A stretch of 64,000 bases of DNA, from assembly GCF_900240295.1 (NCBI RefSeq), contig NZ_OEQB01000002.1, forward strand, positions 248,001-312,000. The letters run 5' to 3'. The notes below the pieces were generated by a model. The model was not told where the DNA came from. It was given only the letters and a program-made list of their open reading frames with translations, and did not search any database. Of this stretch, positions 1 to 8,987 are shown piece after piece; within the stretch, counting starts at the first letter, position 1; each line of letters begins with the position of its first letter. Source of the DNA: Megasphaera vaginalis (ex Bordigoni et al. 2020) (GTDB lineage Bacteria > Bacillota > Negativicutes > Veillonellales > Megasphaeraceae). Position numbers and translations under genes: made by a program.

Positions 1-139
1 GGAACTGGAGTATGCGCGAGGCGTTATGCGCAGGTTACATTGTCCGGTTATCGATGTCTCTTCAAAGGCCATTGAGGAAACGGCGAATCTGATAATGGAT
101 ATAGTCAAACGCAATGCCGATCTGTATGAAGATGAATAA
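1..139 (+). CDS. PPDK regulatory protein (DUF299 kinase/phosphatase), 3' end only
   Basis: Reading from base 2 gives 45 codons ending in TAA at 137-139. The residues include ELEYAR and [15 protein letters not shown], the conserved C-terminal signature of the DUF299 (YqfL/PpsR) bifunctional kinase/pyrophosphorylase that switches pyruvate phosphate dikinase or PEP synthase on and off. The rest of the gene lies upstream of the window. A strong terminator follows directly. The family call rests on this C-terminal motif only. Confidence 0.75.
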   Translation, partial: ELEYARGVMRRLHCPVIDVSSKAIEETANLIMDIVKRNADLYEDE

Positions 140-142
140 TAT

Positions 143-173
143 AAAAAGGACCGATCAGTTGATCGGTCCTTTT
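143..173 (+). terminator. Rho-independent terminator after the PPDK regulator
   Basis: GGACCGATCA and TGATCGGTCC form a perfect stem (with flanking A/T pairs) around a two-base loop, followed by a T run, starting four bases after the upstream stop codon. Confidence 0.85.
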
Positions 174-202
174 GGTTGTCATAGAAAGGACGGGTATAAA
201 CC

Positions 203-241
203 ATAAAAAGAGATGACTCATGAGAATCATCTCTTTTTATG
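203..241 (-). terminator. Terminator of rpmB (bidirectional)
   Basis: ATAAAAAGAGATGA and its complement ATCATCTCTTTTTAT form a long stem. It has A/T runs on both sides, so it can work on both strands. It lies just beyond the rpmB stop codon on the minus strand and separates rpmB from the convergent upstream gene. Confidence 0.8.
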
Positions 242-246
242 GGGGA

Positions 247-438
247 TTAAACATCACGCTGTACTTTGCCGGAACGAAGGCAACGAGTGCAAACGTTGAT
301 GCGTTTCACTTCGCCGTCTACAACTGCACGTACTCTTTGGATATTCGGCTTCCAGGTTCTTTTCGTTTTCAAATGGGAATGGCTGACATTCATGCCGGTA
401 ACTGTACCTTTGCCGCACACTTCACAATAATTTGCCAT
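247..438 (-). CDS. rpmB: 50S ribosomal protein L28
   Basis: A 63-residue protein starting MANYCEVCGKG, with GMNVSHSH near residue 16, the basic stretch KTKRTWKPNIQRVR and a CTRCLRSGKV tail. These are the hallmarks of bacterial L28, a structural protein of the large ribosomal subunit. The CxxC pairs (CEVC, CTRC) mark the zinc-binding form. I chose the ATG at 438 because MANYC is the family start and a good ribosome site (AAGGAGGTG) lies about 8 bases upstream; a longer frame reaching 489 has no support. Monocistronic, with its own promoter and terminator. Confidence 0.95.
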   Translation of the reverse strand: MANYCEVCGKGTVTGMNVSHSHLKTKRTWKPNIQRVRAVVDGEVKRINVCTRCLRSGKVQRDV

Positions 439-479
439 GACATACACCTCCTTGCATACTGCCACAGTACAACATAAAA

Positions 480-508
480 ATAATAGCACAAAAAAAGCGG
501 TAAAGCAA
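480..508 (-). promoter_or_regulatory. Probable sigma-A type promoter of rpmB
   Basis: On the minus strand TTGCTT (503-508) is separated by 17 bases from TATTAT (480-485), about 40 bases upstream of the rpmB start. Confidence 0.5.
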
Positions 509-799
509 GGTTTATTTCGGGAATCCTTTTCTGCTCGTACAAGCAGACTTTGCCATAGAACCGGATTTTCGGGAGATGCCCGCGCTGTTCATGACTGTCA
601 GGGTTTTCGAGAAAAGGATGCGCAGGGCGCTCTACTGAAAAACTCATTTCCTTTTTCCGAATGAGACACTGGTGAACGGATTCGGCAGGTGAATGGTTAT
701 CGAATGCCTGGCCGAGGGACCATGAATCGGTGTGCCGGGCCTTGGACCTCAGGCTTTGCATGTGTGTGTCAGCTTTTTAGCGGCGGAAAACGAGTATGG
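509..799. other. Gene-free stretch between rpmB and recG
   Basis: The divergent rpmB-recG intergenic region. Open frames exist on both strands here but none has a credible ribosome site or a recognisable product. I see no clear RNA element. Confidence 0.5.
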
Positions 800-805
800 T
801 ATAAT
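800..805 (+). promoter_or_regulatory. Probable -10 box for recG
   Basis: A perfect TATAAT sits 37 bases upstream of the recG start. No convincing -35 box is visible (TTTAGC at 776-781 is poor), so promoter strength is uncertain. Confidence 0.4.
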
Positions 806-841
806 AAAAAAAAAAGAGATACAGCAACAAGGAGCATGAGC

Positions 842-2884
842 ATGAGCCAGTCCATTCGACAACTAAAGGGAATCGGGTCCAGAAAGGAAATCCTTTTCAA
901 CCGGCTGAACATCTATACTATAGGCGACTTACTGCAATTTTTTCCGCGTTTTTACGAAGATCGCAGTACGATTGTCCCGATCGGACAGACCGATACGGCG
1001 AAGGAAGATTCGGTACTGGTGTCCGGTTCGGTGTTGTCCGTTCAAGAGATCAGGCCACGTCGCGGGATGACGATCCTGAAAGTCGTTCTGACCGACGGCA
1101 GCGGCGCCGTGGAACTGGTTTGGTTCAATCAACCGTTCAAAAGAAAGCAGTTTAAAAAAGATATGACCGTGACGGCGTTCGGCAAAATGGAGTGGGCTTA
1201 CGGCCACAGGCAAATGAATAACCCGGAAACGGAGGCCGGCCACGTTGAAGCCGACGGATTCGTACCGGTCTATGCCCTTACGGACGGACTTTATCAGACT
1301 GATGTGCGTCATGCCGTCTGTCAGGCTCTTGCTGCAGCCGGAGCGGAGCGGTCTTTGCTGCCTGTCGCATTATCGCCGCAGTTGGCGGCTGCGGATTCCA
1401 CACGATTACTATCTGTATATAAGGCGATGCACTTTCCCGATAATCTGGCACTGCAGCAGGAGGCGAGAACACTTCTTGCTTTTGACGAGCTTTTTGCCAT
1501 GCAACTGGGGTTGCTTTTGCGGCGCCAGTATGTCAAGCGGGCGCAAGGCATTAAATGCAGCCCCAATGGCAGGTTGCTGAAACGGTTTATCGAACGATTG
1601 CCCTTTGCGTTAACGAAAGGGCAGATCCGGGCTTTTTTGGACATCGCCGGCGATTTGGAAGGAGAGACGCCGATGCAACGCCTGATTCAAGGCGACGTCG
1701 GTTCCGGTAAAACTGTCGTTGCAGCAATGGCTCTGGCGAAAATCGTCGAGAACGGATATCAGGGGGCTTTGATGGTGCCTACGGGAATTTTGGCGGCACA
1801 ACATGCGGAGGCGTTTCGTGCCTTTTTTGACGGATTGCCTGTTCGTATCGCCTTGTTGACGGGCCGGACAGGCGTGAAAGAACGGCGGGCCATACTGGAA
1901 GACCTGGCCGACGGTTCCATTGATATCCTGATTGGGACGCACGCCTTGATTCAGCGCGATGTCGTCTTCCGTTCCCTGGCGTTGGTCGTGACTGACGAGC
2001 AGCATCGTTTCGGCGTACAGCAGCGGGCTGCGTTGCAGGAGAAAGGCAGTTCTCCCCATGCGCTTTTTATGACGGCAACGCCGATTCCGAGGACGTTGAC
2101 GCTGTCCGTATACGGCGATCTGGATGTTTCTTCCATTCACGAGCTGCCGCCAGGCAGAAAGGAGATCAAGACGTACGCTGTCGGAGAAGGCATGAGACAA
2201 CGCATCTATCGTTTTTTGGCGAAGACGATGGCGCAGGGACAGCAGTGCTATATCGTCTGTCCGCTGGTGGAAGAGTCGGAAAAGAGCGACTTGCAGGCGG
2301 CGACAGCGCTGTACGAAGAACTTTGCACCACCGTTTTCCCTTCATACCGTTGCGGTTTGGTTCACGGCAGAATGGCGGGAAAAGACAAAGAAGCGGTGAT
2401 GGAGGCGTTCCAGTCCGGTGAGATCCGGCTTTTGGTGTCGACGAGCGTTATCGAAGTAGGCGTCAATGTGCCCAATGCCACGGTCATGGTTATTGATGGC
2501 GCCGAGCGTTTCGGCCTGGCACAGCTGCATCAACTGCGCGGCCGCGTCGGACGCGGCAATATGCAGGCTTATTGTATCCTTTTGGCCAAAGGCGGAAATG
2601 ACGATACCAGACAGCGGCTGCAATGGATGGAAACGATTCATGACGGGTTTCTCCTGGCTGAAAAAGATCTGCTGCTGCGCGGATCCGGACACCTTTTCGG
2701 GCTGATGCAGCATGGTCTTCCCGATCTGAAAGTTGCCGATATCGTTGCCGATATTCATTTGCTGACCCGGGCTCGGGATGAAGCGGTACGCTATATCGGG
2801 CAAAGCGGATTTTCGCGAGACACTGTGTTGCGGCAGTTGAATGTGCGTTTTGCACGAAGCTTTGAGGGATTGTTGCAAAATTAA
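842..2884 (+). CDS. recG: ATP-dependent DNA helicase RecG
   Basis: A 680-residue protein of the usual RecG size. It remodels stalled replication forks and branch-migrates Holliday junctions in the cytoplasm. Order: N-terminal wedge/OB domain (IGDLLQFFPRFYEDRS, then SGSVLSVQEIRPRRG), SF2 helicase core with Walker A GDVGSGKT, motif II DEQHRFG, motif III MTATPIPRTL, and the C-terminal helicase motifs STSVIEVGVNVPNA and QLRGRVGRG, ending with the RecG tail (FLLAEKDLLLRGSG). I chose ATG 842 (MSQSIRQLKG) because AAGGAG at 829-834 is 7 bases away; ATG 836 would be only 1 base away. No terminator is obvious before guaB. Confidence 0.96.
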   Translation: MSQSIRQLKGIGSRKEILFNRLNIYTIGDLLQFFPRFYEDRSTIVPIGQTDTAKEDSVLVSGSVLSVQEIRPRRGMTILKVVLTDGSGAVELVWFNQPFKRKQFKKDMTVTAFGKMEWAYGHRQMNNPETEAGHVEADGFVPVYALTDGLYQTDVRHAVCQALAAAGAERSLLPVALSPQLAAADSTRLLSVYKAMHFPDNLALQQEARTLLAFDELFAMQLGLLLRRQYVKRAQGIKCSPNGRLLKRFIERLPFALTKGQIRAFLDIAGDLEGETPMQRLIQGDVGSGKTVVAAMALAKIVENGYQGALMVPTGILAAQHAEAFRAFFDGLPVRIALLTGRTGVKERRAILEDLADGSIDILIGTHALIQRDVVFRSLALVVTDEQHRFGVQQRAALQEKGSSPHALFMTATPIPRTLTLSVYGDLDVSSIHELPPGRKEIKTYAVGEGMRQRIYRFLAKTMAQGQQCYIVCPLVEESEKSDLQAATALYEELCTTVFPSYRCGLVHGRMAGKDKEAVMEAFQSGEIRLLVSTSVIEVGVNVPNATVMVIDGAERFGLAQLHQLRGRVGRGNMQAYCILLAKGGNDDTRQRLQWMETIHDGFLLAEKDLLLRGSGHLFGLMQHGLPDLKVADIVADIHLLTRARDEAVRYIGQSGFSRDTVLRQLNVRFARSFEGLLQN

Positions 2885-2966
2885 GATAGCTAAAACGATT
2901 TATCTTTCGCGCAGTGTAAGGCGCCGGACTGGAGCAGGCGTCGTCGATAAAATTACCTTCCTGTGT

Positions 2967-2994
2967 GTACATAAATAAGAAATTCCGTTATAAT
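2967..2994 (+). promoter_or_regulatory. Candidate promoter for guaB
   Basis: TATAAT at 2989-2994 with a weak -35-like TGTACA at 2967-2972 (16-base spacing), about 60 bases before the guaB start. The -10 is convincing, the -35 is not. Confidence 0.4.
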
Positions 2995-2996
2995 AA

Positions 2997-4514
<1,518 letters not shown>

Positions 4515-4535
4515 GTATTACGTCGGAGGAGTACT

Positions 4536-5264
4536 GTGGAAAGTAAAATTGACATATTGTCTGTTCCCATATGGAACCTGACACTGGAAGAAGCGAAAGA
4601 TCTCGTCTTTCAGTGGATTGAAGAGGGGAAAGCGGCTTCCATTGCCACGGCAAATGCGGAAATGCTGATGCGGGCGAAGGAAGATGAGGAATTGGCGAAT
4701 ATTTTGCGGCATGCGGATTTGGTCGTTCCTGACGGAGCCGGCGTTCTTTGGGCGGCAGAGCAGCAGGGGAAAAAGTTCAAAGAACGGGTCGCCGGCTTTG
4801 ACTTGTCGTGCCGTCTCTTACAGGAGGCGGCGGTACGCGGTACGAAAGTCTACTTTTTTGGCGGCGCGGAAGGGATTGCGGCGGCGGCGGCCCAAAAGGT
4901 TGCTGCAATGTATGGTCCCATCTCCGTTGCCGGCGTTCATTCGGGATTTTTTTCTCCCGAAGACGAGACGGACATTATCCGTGAGATTTGCGATACAGGC
5001 GCGCAGATACTGCTGGTAGCGCTTGGCGTGCCGAAACAGGAGAAATGGATAGCGCAGCACTTGTATGAATTGGGGCCTTGCGTCTGTATCGGCGTCGGCG
5101 GTTCCCTCGATGTGTTGGCCGGCAAGGCGCTGAGGGCTCCGAAATGGATGCAAGAGCACCGTCTGGAATGGTTTTTCCGGCTGTACAAGGAACCGACTCG
5201 CTTTAAACGGATGTTGGCACTGCCGCGTTTCGTGGCAGCCGTCAAAGCGCAGCGGCGGTCCTGA
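4536..5264 (+). CDS. WecG/TagA/CpsF family glycosyltransferase
   Basis: 242 residues with a GTG start, preceded by GGAGGA. The family (GT26) transfers N-acetylmannosamine or a similar sugar from UDP-sugar onto undecaprenyl-PP-linked GlcNAc at the inner membrane face, an early step of wall teichoic acid or exopolysaccharide synthesis. Visible signatures: ATANAEMLMRAKED, DLVVPDGAGVLWAA, ERVAGFDL, FFGGAEGIAAAAA, ILLVALGVPKQEKWI and CIGVGGSLDVLAGK. It sits 21 bases after guaB and 14 bases before psd. Its acceptor in a Gram-negative-envelope Negativicute is unknown; the neighbours suggest a surface polymer. Confidence 0.88.
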   Translation: MESKIDILSVPIWNLTLEEAKDLVFQWIEEGKAASIATANAEMLMRAKEDEELANILRHADLVVPDGAGVLWAAEQQGKKFKERVAGFDLSCRLLQEAAVRGTKVYFFGGAEGIAAAAAQKVAAMYGPISVAGVHSGFFSPEDETDIIREICDTGAQILLVALGVPKQEKWIAQHLYELGPCVCIGVGGSLDVLAGKALRAPKWMQEHRLEWFFRLYKEPTRFKRMLALPRFVAAVKAQRRS

Positions 5265-5278
5265 AGGGAGGGGGTAGT

Positions 5279-5917
5279 ATGACGAAGCCCTATATTATTG
5301 AAGACGGCTATGTCTTTATTGCAGTTCCCCTGATTCTGGCGGTATTGGCCGGTATGTTTCTGAATCTCTATGTCGCGGCGGTACCGGCGCTTCTTGCCGT
5401 CTATTTCACCTATTTTTTTCGCAATCCGAAGCGGTGCGTTCCTCGTGACGAGTCGGCGCTGGTGTCGCCGGCAGATGGCAAGGTGATGAGCGTGGAAGAG
5501 GTGGAGGACGACCTGTATTTAAATGCGCGATGCCGGAAAATAGTCATATTTCTTTCCATTTTTGACGCTCATGTCAATCGGACGCCTTTGGCCGGAACCA
5601 TCAAGTTCCAGCAATATACGTGCGGCCGTTTTCGGCCTGCTTATAAGGATGGCGTCGGGTTTGAGAATGAACGGTATTCTCTCGGCATCGAAAATGAACG
5701 AACCCGCATTTTGGTTACCCTTATTGCCGGCGTTTTGGCGCGGCGCGTCGTTTCCTGGGTCACATTGGGCGATACGCTGCTTCACGGTCAACTTTACGGC
5801 ATGATCAAATTCGGTTCCTGCATTGAAGTTTTTGTAGAAGATAACGTCGACATCTATGTCAAAAAGGGCGATTTTGTTCGTGGCGGAGAAACGATCATAG
5901 GGAGGATTGTAGAATGA
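5279..5917 (+). CDS. psd: Phosphatidylserine decarboxylase (short, archaeal-like type)
   Basis: 212 residues. It makes phosphatidylethanolamine from phosphatidylserine using a pyruvoyl group formed by self-cleavage. An N-terminal hairpin of membrane segments (about residues 10-45) is followed by FRNPKR, SPADGKV, the catalytic SIFDAHVNR and the processing site KFGSCIEVF, where the Ser of G-S becomes the pyruvoyl. The short length fits the PSD-A subfamily. The stop overlaps the pssA start (ATGA), so the two enzymes of PE synthesis are translationally coupled. Confidence 0.93.
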   Translation: MTKPYIIEDGYVFIAVPLILAVLAGMFLNLYVAAVPALLAVYFTYFFRNPKRCVPRDESALVSPADGKVMSVEEVEDDLYLNARCRKIVIFLSIFDAHVNRTPLAGTIKFQQYTCGRFRPAYKDGVGFENERYSLGIENERTRILVTLIAGVLARRVVSWVTLGDTLLHGQLYGMIKFGSCIEVFVEDNVDIYVKKGDFVRGGETIIGRIVE

Positions 5918-6591
5918 AAAAAGTAATCCCATGCTGCTTTACATCGGGAAATTTGATTTTTGGATTTATCTCTATCGTGCTGACGGCGCAGGGGAATTTT
6001 TTCTGGGGCGGCGTTTGTATTTTATTAGCTACGCTCTGCGATGCCTGCGACGGCAGAAGCGCGCGTTATTTGGGGGTCAGCGGTGAATTCGGCAAGGAAT
6101 TGGACTCCCTGTCGGACTGTGTTTCTTTCGGTGCCGCTTCGGCCTTTTTGATCTATTCCTATGCGCTGCAGGATTTGGGCTGGATCGGGGTCGTTCCGGC
6201 GGCTCTTTATGCTGCCTTGGGTGGTCTGCGTCTGGCCCGGTTCAATTTGAATACGACTGTTGTGCACGGTTACTTTATGGGGATGCCGATTCCGAACGGT
6301 GGTTGTCTTTTTGCTACTTTTGTCATGTCCGGTGTTCACATTTCGCCTGTTCTGGCTGCTATTATCGTGCTGCTTGTGGGGTATGATCTGGTCAGCGAGA
6401 TCCATCATCCCGACTTTAAAGGGCAAAGCGCCGATGTGTTGCACGTGCCGGCTCTTGTAGCAGCACTCGTGTTGGGCGCTGCGGCGCTTTATTTTGTTGA
6501 TTGGCGCTTGGTTATTTGTATGCCTTTCGCACTGTATATTGTTTTCGGTTTAGTCAATACGGCGATGAATGCAGTTTCACCGGCTAGATAG
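5914..6591 (+). CDS. pssA: CDP-diacylglycerol-serine O-phosphatidyltransferase
   Basis: 225 residues, multi-pass membrane protein. It condenses CDP-diacylglycerol with L-serine to phosphatidylserine, the substrate of the preceding Psd. The CDP-alcohol phosphotransferase motif D-x2-DG-x2-AR-x8-G-x3-D-x3-D is complete (DACDGRSARY ... GEFGKELDSLSD), around residues 42-70, followed by several hydrophobic helices. The start overlaps the psd stop by four bases. Serine phospholipid synthesis next to envelope glycosyltransferases suggests an envelope operon from guaB to surE. Confidence 0.93.
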   Translation: MKKVIPCCFTSGNLIFGFISIVLTAQGNFFWGGVCILLATLCDACDGRSARYLGVSGEFGKELDSLSDCVSFGAASAFLIYSYALQDLGWIGVVPAALYAALGGLRLARFNLNTTVVHGYFMGMPIPNGGCLFATFVMSGVHISPVLAAIIVLLVGYDLVSEIHHPDFKGQSADVLHVPALVAALVLGAAALYFVDWRLVICMPFALYIVFGLVNTAMNAVSPAR

Positions 6592-6614
6592 TATTGCCGA
6601 GGAGAACGTAACGT

Positions 6615-7868
6615 ATGGAACATTTTCTGGATATCGTCATGGTACCCATACAAGTGATTATTGTTTTCTACACCCTATATTACTTTGTTTTGGCTGTTTT
6701 TGGCCTGATGAAGCGGCAAGAGCATATTACGGCAGCGCCGCGGCATACGTTTGCCGCCGTTATTTGCGCTCATAACGAAGAAAAGGTCGTCTGGCAGCTT
6801 ATCGATAATTTGCAGGAACTTCACTATCCCCGTCAGATGTATGATATTTATGTCGTTGCCGATAATTGTACCGATCACACTGCAGCCATCTGCAAAGAGC
6901 ACGGCGCAACGGTGATGACTCGTGTCAACAAGGAAGAAGTCGGCAAGGGATATGCTATGGATTGGATGTTTAACCGACTGTTGGCACAGGAAAAGCAATA
7001 TGATGCGTTTGTTGTTTTTGATGCCGACAACTTGGTTCATCCCGAGTTTTTGCGCGAAATGAACAATCATCTCTGCAAAGGGGAACAGGTCATTCAGGGA
7101 TATATGGATTCGAAGAATCCTACGGATACGTGGATTGCCGGAACTTTTTCCATCGCATTTTGGCTGATCAATCATATGTGGCATCTGGCAAAATATAATG
7201 TCGGCCTTTCCACGGCGCTCGGCGGTACCGGCATGTGCATTGCTACCGATATTGTGCGTAAATACGGCTGGGGCTGCGACTGTCTGACGGAAGACATGGA
7301 GTTTTCCATGAAGATTCTGCTTGAAGGCGTACGTACTTGTTGGGCCCATGACGCTATTATTTATGATGAAAAGGCCCTTGGTTTTATGCAGTCCTGCAGA
7401 CAGCGGAAGCGCTGGGCCCAAGGGCAGTGTGACTGCGGTGAACGGTTTATACCGAAGCTGTTCGCCCGCGGCATCCGTACGGGGAACATTCGGATGTTGG
7501 ATGGCATTATTACCTTATCACAGCCGTTTTTTATGATGATGTCGACAATATATGCCTGTCTGGCCTATATTAATGCGGCATACATCCCTTTTTACACCAA
7601 CATTTTGAACCAACTTGTACCGGTACAAATTTGGACTATCTTGGCAATAGGGCAGTATCTTATTCCCGTTATTGTGTTATTGCAGATTAAAGTACCGTTA
7701 AAATCGTGGCTTTATTTGATCGTATATCCATTATTCATGTACAGTTGGATTCCTGTTAATTTTTTGGGCTTCATCGACCGGCACAAAATGCAATGGAGCC
7801 ATACGCTTCATACGCGCGCCGTTTCCTATGACTCGGCGGCGTTGTTGCGAAAAGAGAACAAGAGATAG
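6615..7868 (+). CDS. Membrane glycosyltransferase, family 2
   Basis: 417 residues. An N-terminal membrane helix (about residues 5-33) precedes a GT-A catalytic domain with the processive GT2 markers: ICAHNEEKVV, VVADNCTDH, FDADN (DxD), TEDMEFS (catalytic base) and RQRKRW (the QxxRW-type motif, with R in place of Q). Three or four C-terminal membrane segments follow (about residues 300-400). This layout is that of cellulose synthase, hyaluronan synthase and NodC-like enzymes that polymerise or add sugars at the membrane. Product unknown. It sits 23 bases after pssA and 9 bases before surE. Confidence 0.85.
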   Translation: MEHFLDIVMVPIQVIIVFYTLYYFVLAVFGLMKRQEHITAAPRHTFAAVICAHNEEKVVWQLIDNLQELHYPRQMYDIYVVADNCTDHTAAICKEHGATVMTRVNKEEVGKGYAMDWMFNRLLAQEKQYDAFVVFDADNLVHPEFLREMNNHLCKGEQVIQGYMDSKNPTDTWIAGTFSIAFWLINHMWHLAKYNVGLSTALGGTGMCIATDIVRKYGWGCDCLTEDMEFSMKILLEGVRTCWAHDAIIYDEKALGFMQSCRQRKRWAQGQCDCGERFIPKLFARGIRTGNIRMLDGIITLSQPFFMMMSTIYACLAYINAAYIPFYTNILNQLVPVQIWTILAIGQYLIPVIVLLQIKVPLKSWLYLIVYPLFMYSWIPVNFLGFIDRHKMQWSHTLHTRAVSYDSAALLRKENKR

Positions 7869-7877
7869 GAGTAATTT

Positions 7878-8636
7878 ATGCATATTCTTTTGACAAATGA
7901 TGACGGCCTGCAGGCCAGGGGGTTGCAAGTCCTGAAACGGGAGTTGGCGGCTTTTGCCGAACAAATCACTGTGGTGGCGCCGACGGGGCAGCGCAGTGCG
8001 GCATCTCATTCGATGACCATCAATAGGGATTTGTACTGTCGGGAAGCAGAGCAGACGCTGCCGCATGTGCGCGAAATCGCAGTCAGCGGCACGCCCGTCG
8101 ATTGCGTAAAGATGGCGATGGAGTATTTTTTAGTCGACAAGTACCCGAATCTGATTATTTCCGGCATCAATGACGGGTATAATCTGGGCAGTGACGTCCT
8201 TTATTCGGGAACTGTTTCGGCAGCGATGGAAGGACCCTATTACCAGGTGCCGGCAATGGCGGTTTCCATGCGGGATATGACGGATGAGCGTTGTACGCAG
8301 ACGGCTCGTCTGGTTATTGCGGTCATTGAATCCGTCTTTGTAAAGGGGAATTTTCCCGGCGTTCTCAACGTAAATATTCCCCCTTCAGGAGAAATTTCCT
8401 TGAAGAATGCCCGCGTTGTACCGCAAACGGTACAGATATATCATAATATCATTGCGGAAAAAGAGGATATCGACGGCAGCGCTTGTTATCGCATTGTCGG
8501 TGACATCGACATGGAGACGGCTCCGGAAAATACCGATGTGGCTTGTATCCGCCAAGGTCATGTGGCTCTTACGCCGTTGCGGTGGCAGCAGACGGCTTTT
8601 GCCGTTATGGATACGATCAGAGAATATATTTCCTGA
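7878..8636 (+). CDS. surE: 5'/3'-nucleotidase SurE
   Basis: 252 residues. SurE is a metal-dependent nucleotidase/exopolyphosphatase active on nucleoside monophosphates under stress. The start MHILLTNDDGLQARGL carries the DD metal ligands; VAPTGQRSAASHS, VSGTPVDCVK, SGINDGYNLGSDVLYSGTVSAAMEG and VNIPP are the conserved family blocks. TAGGAG sits 6 bases before ATG 7878. It is the last gene of the run, with a new promoter beginning about 30 bases after its stop. Confidence 0.95.
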   Translation: MHILLTNDDGLQARGLQVLKRELAAFAEQITVVAPTGQRSAASHSMTINRDLYCREAEQTLPHVREIAVSGTPVDCVKMAMEYFLVDKYPNLIISGINDGYNLGSDVLYSGTVSAAMEGPYYQVPAMAVSMRDMTDERCTQTARLVIAVIESVFVKGNFPGVLNVNIPPSGEISLKNARVVPQTVQIYHNIIAEKEDIDGSACYRIVGDIDMETAPENTDVACIRQGHVALTPLRWQQTAFAVMDTIREYIS

Positions 8637-8665
8637 AAGGTCGGAAGAAACGATTTTTCGACCTC

Positions 8666-8694
8666 TTGCAATTTGCGAATGAAAAGTCTATAAT
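8666..8694 (+). promoter_or_regulatory. Strong promoter driving the glycine riboswitch leader
   Basis: TTGCAA (8666-8671), 17 bases, then TATAAT (8689-8694). The transcript would start near 8701, just upstream of the riboswitch. Confidence 0.8.
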
Positions 8695-8725
8695 GATAAT
8701 ATAATCATATAGCGAGTGAATGAAA

Positions 8726-8878
8726 TATACGGGAGAAGGCTTTACAGTCTACCGAAGGAGTTAAACTCTCAGGTGTCGCAAGACGGGACCGTATACGGAC
8801 ACAACTCTGGAGAGTCCCATTGGGCGCCGAAGGTGCACGGAATCTGTGATTCCTTATCTCTCAGGCAAAAGGACAGAG
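8726..8878 (+). ncRNA. Tandem glycine riboswitch
   Basis: Two glycine aptamers in series. Aptamer I is closed by TATACGG (8726-8732) with CCGTATA (8789-8795) and holds the conserved CCGAAGG (8752-8758) and AACTCTCAGG blocks. Aptamer II is closed by CTCTG (8805-8809) with CAGAG (8874-8878) and holds CGCCGAAGG (8825-8833), CTCTCAGGCAAAAGGACAGAG. The short linker is typical of the cooperative tandem form. Downstream lies an intrinsic terminator and then an AGCS symporter, so it should sense cytoplasmic glycine and control its own transporter. Whether glycine turns the gene on or off cannot be settled by eye. Confidence 0.95.
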
Positions 8879-8921
8879 ACAGCGATAAACATGCTCCTTG
8901 TTTTTATGCGCGTGTTTTCTC

Positions 8922-8960
8922 AACCTATCTTCAGAGCGTCATGCTGATGATAGGTTTTTT
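8922..8960 (+). terminator. Riboswitch expression-platform terminator
   Basis: AACCTATC (8922-8929) pairs with GATAGGTT (8949-8956); TCAG/CTGA extend it after one mismatch. A T run follows and reaches 8960, about 28 bases upstream of the symporter start. This is the likely switch that the glycine aptamers control. Confidence 0.75.
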
Positions 8961-8987
8961 AATTTATAGTTAAAGGAGAATGCACTT

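Noticed and set aside
8716-8973. An 85-codon frame over the glycine riboswitch
   Set aside because: The conserved bases and stems of two glycine aptamers explain the sequence; the frame also runs through the terminator hairpin.
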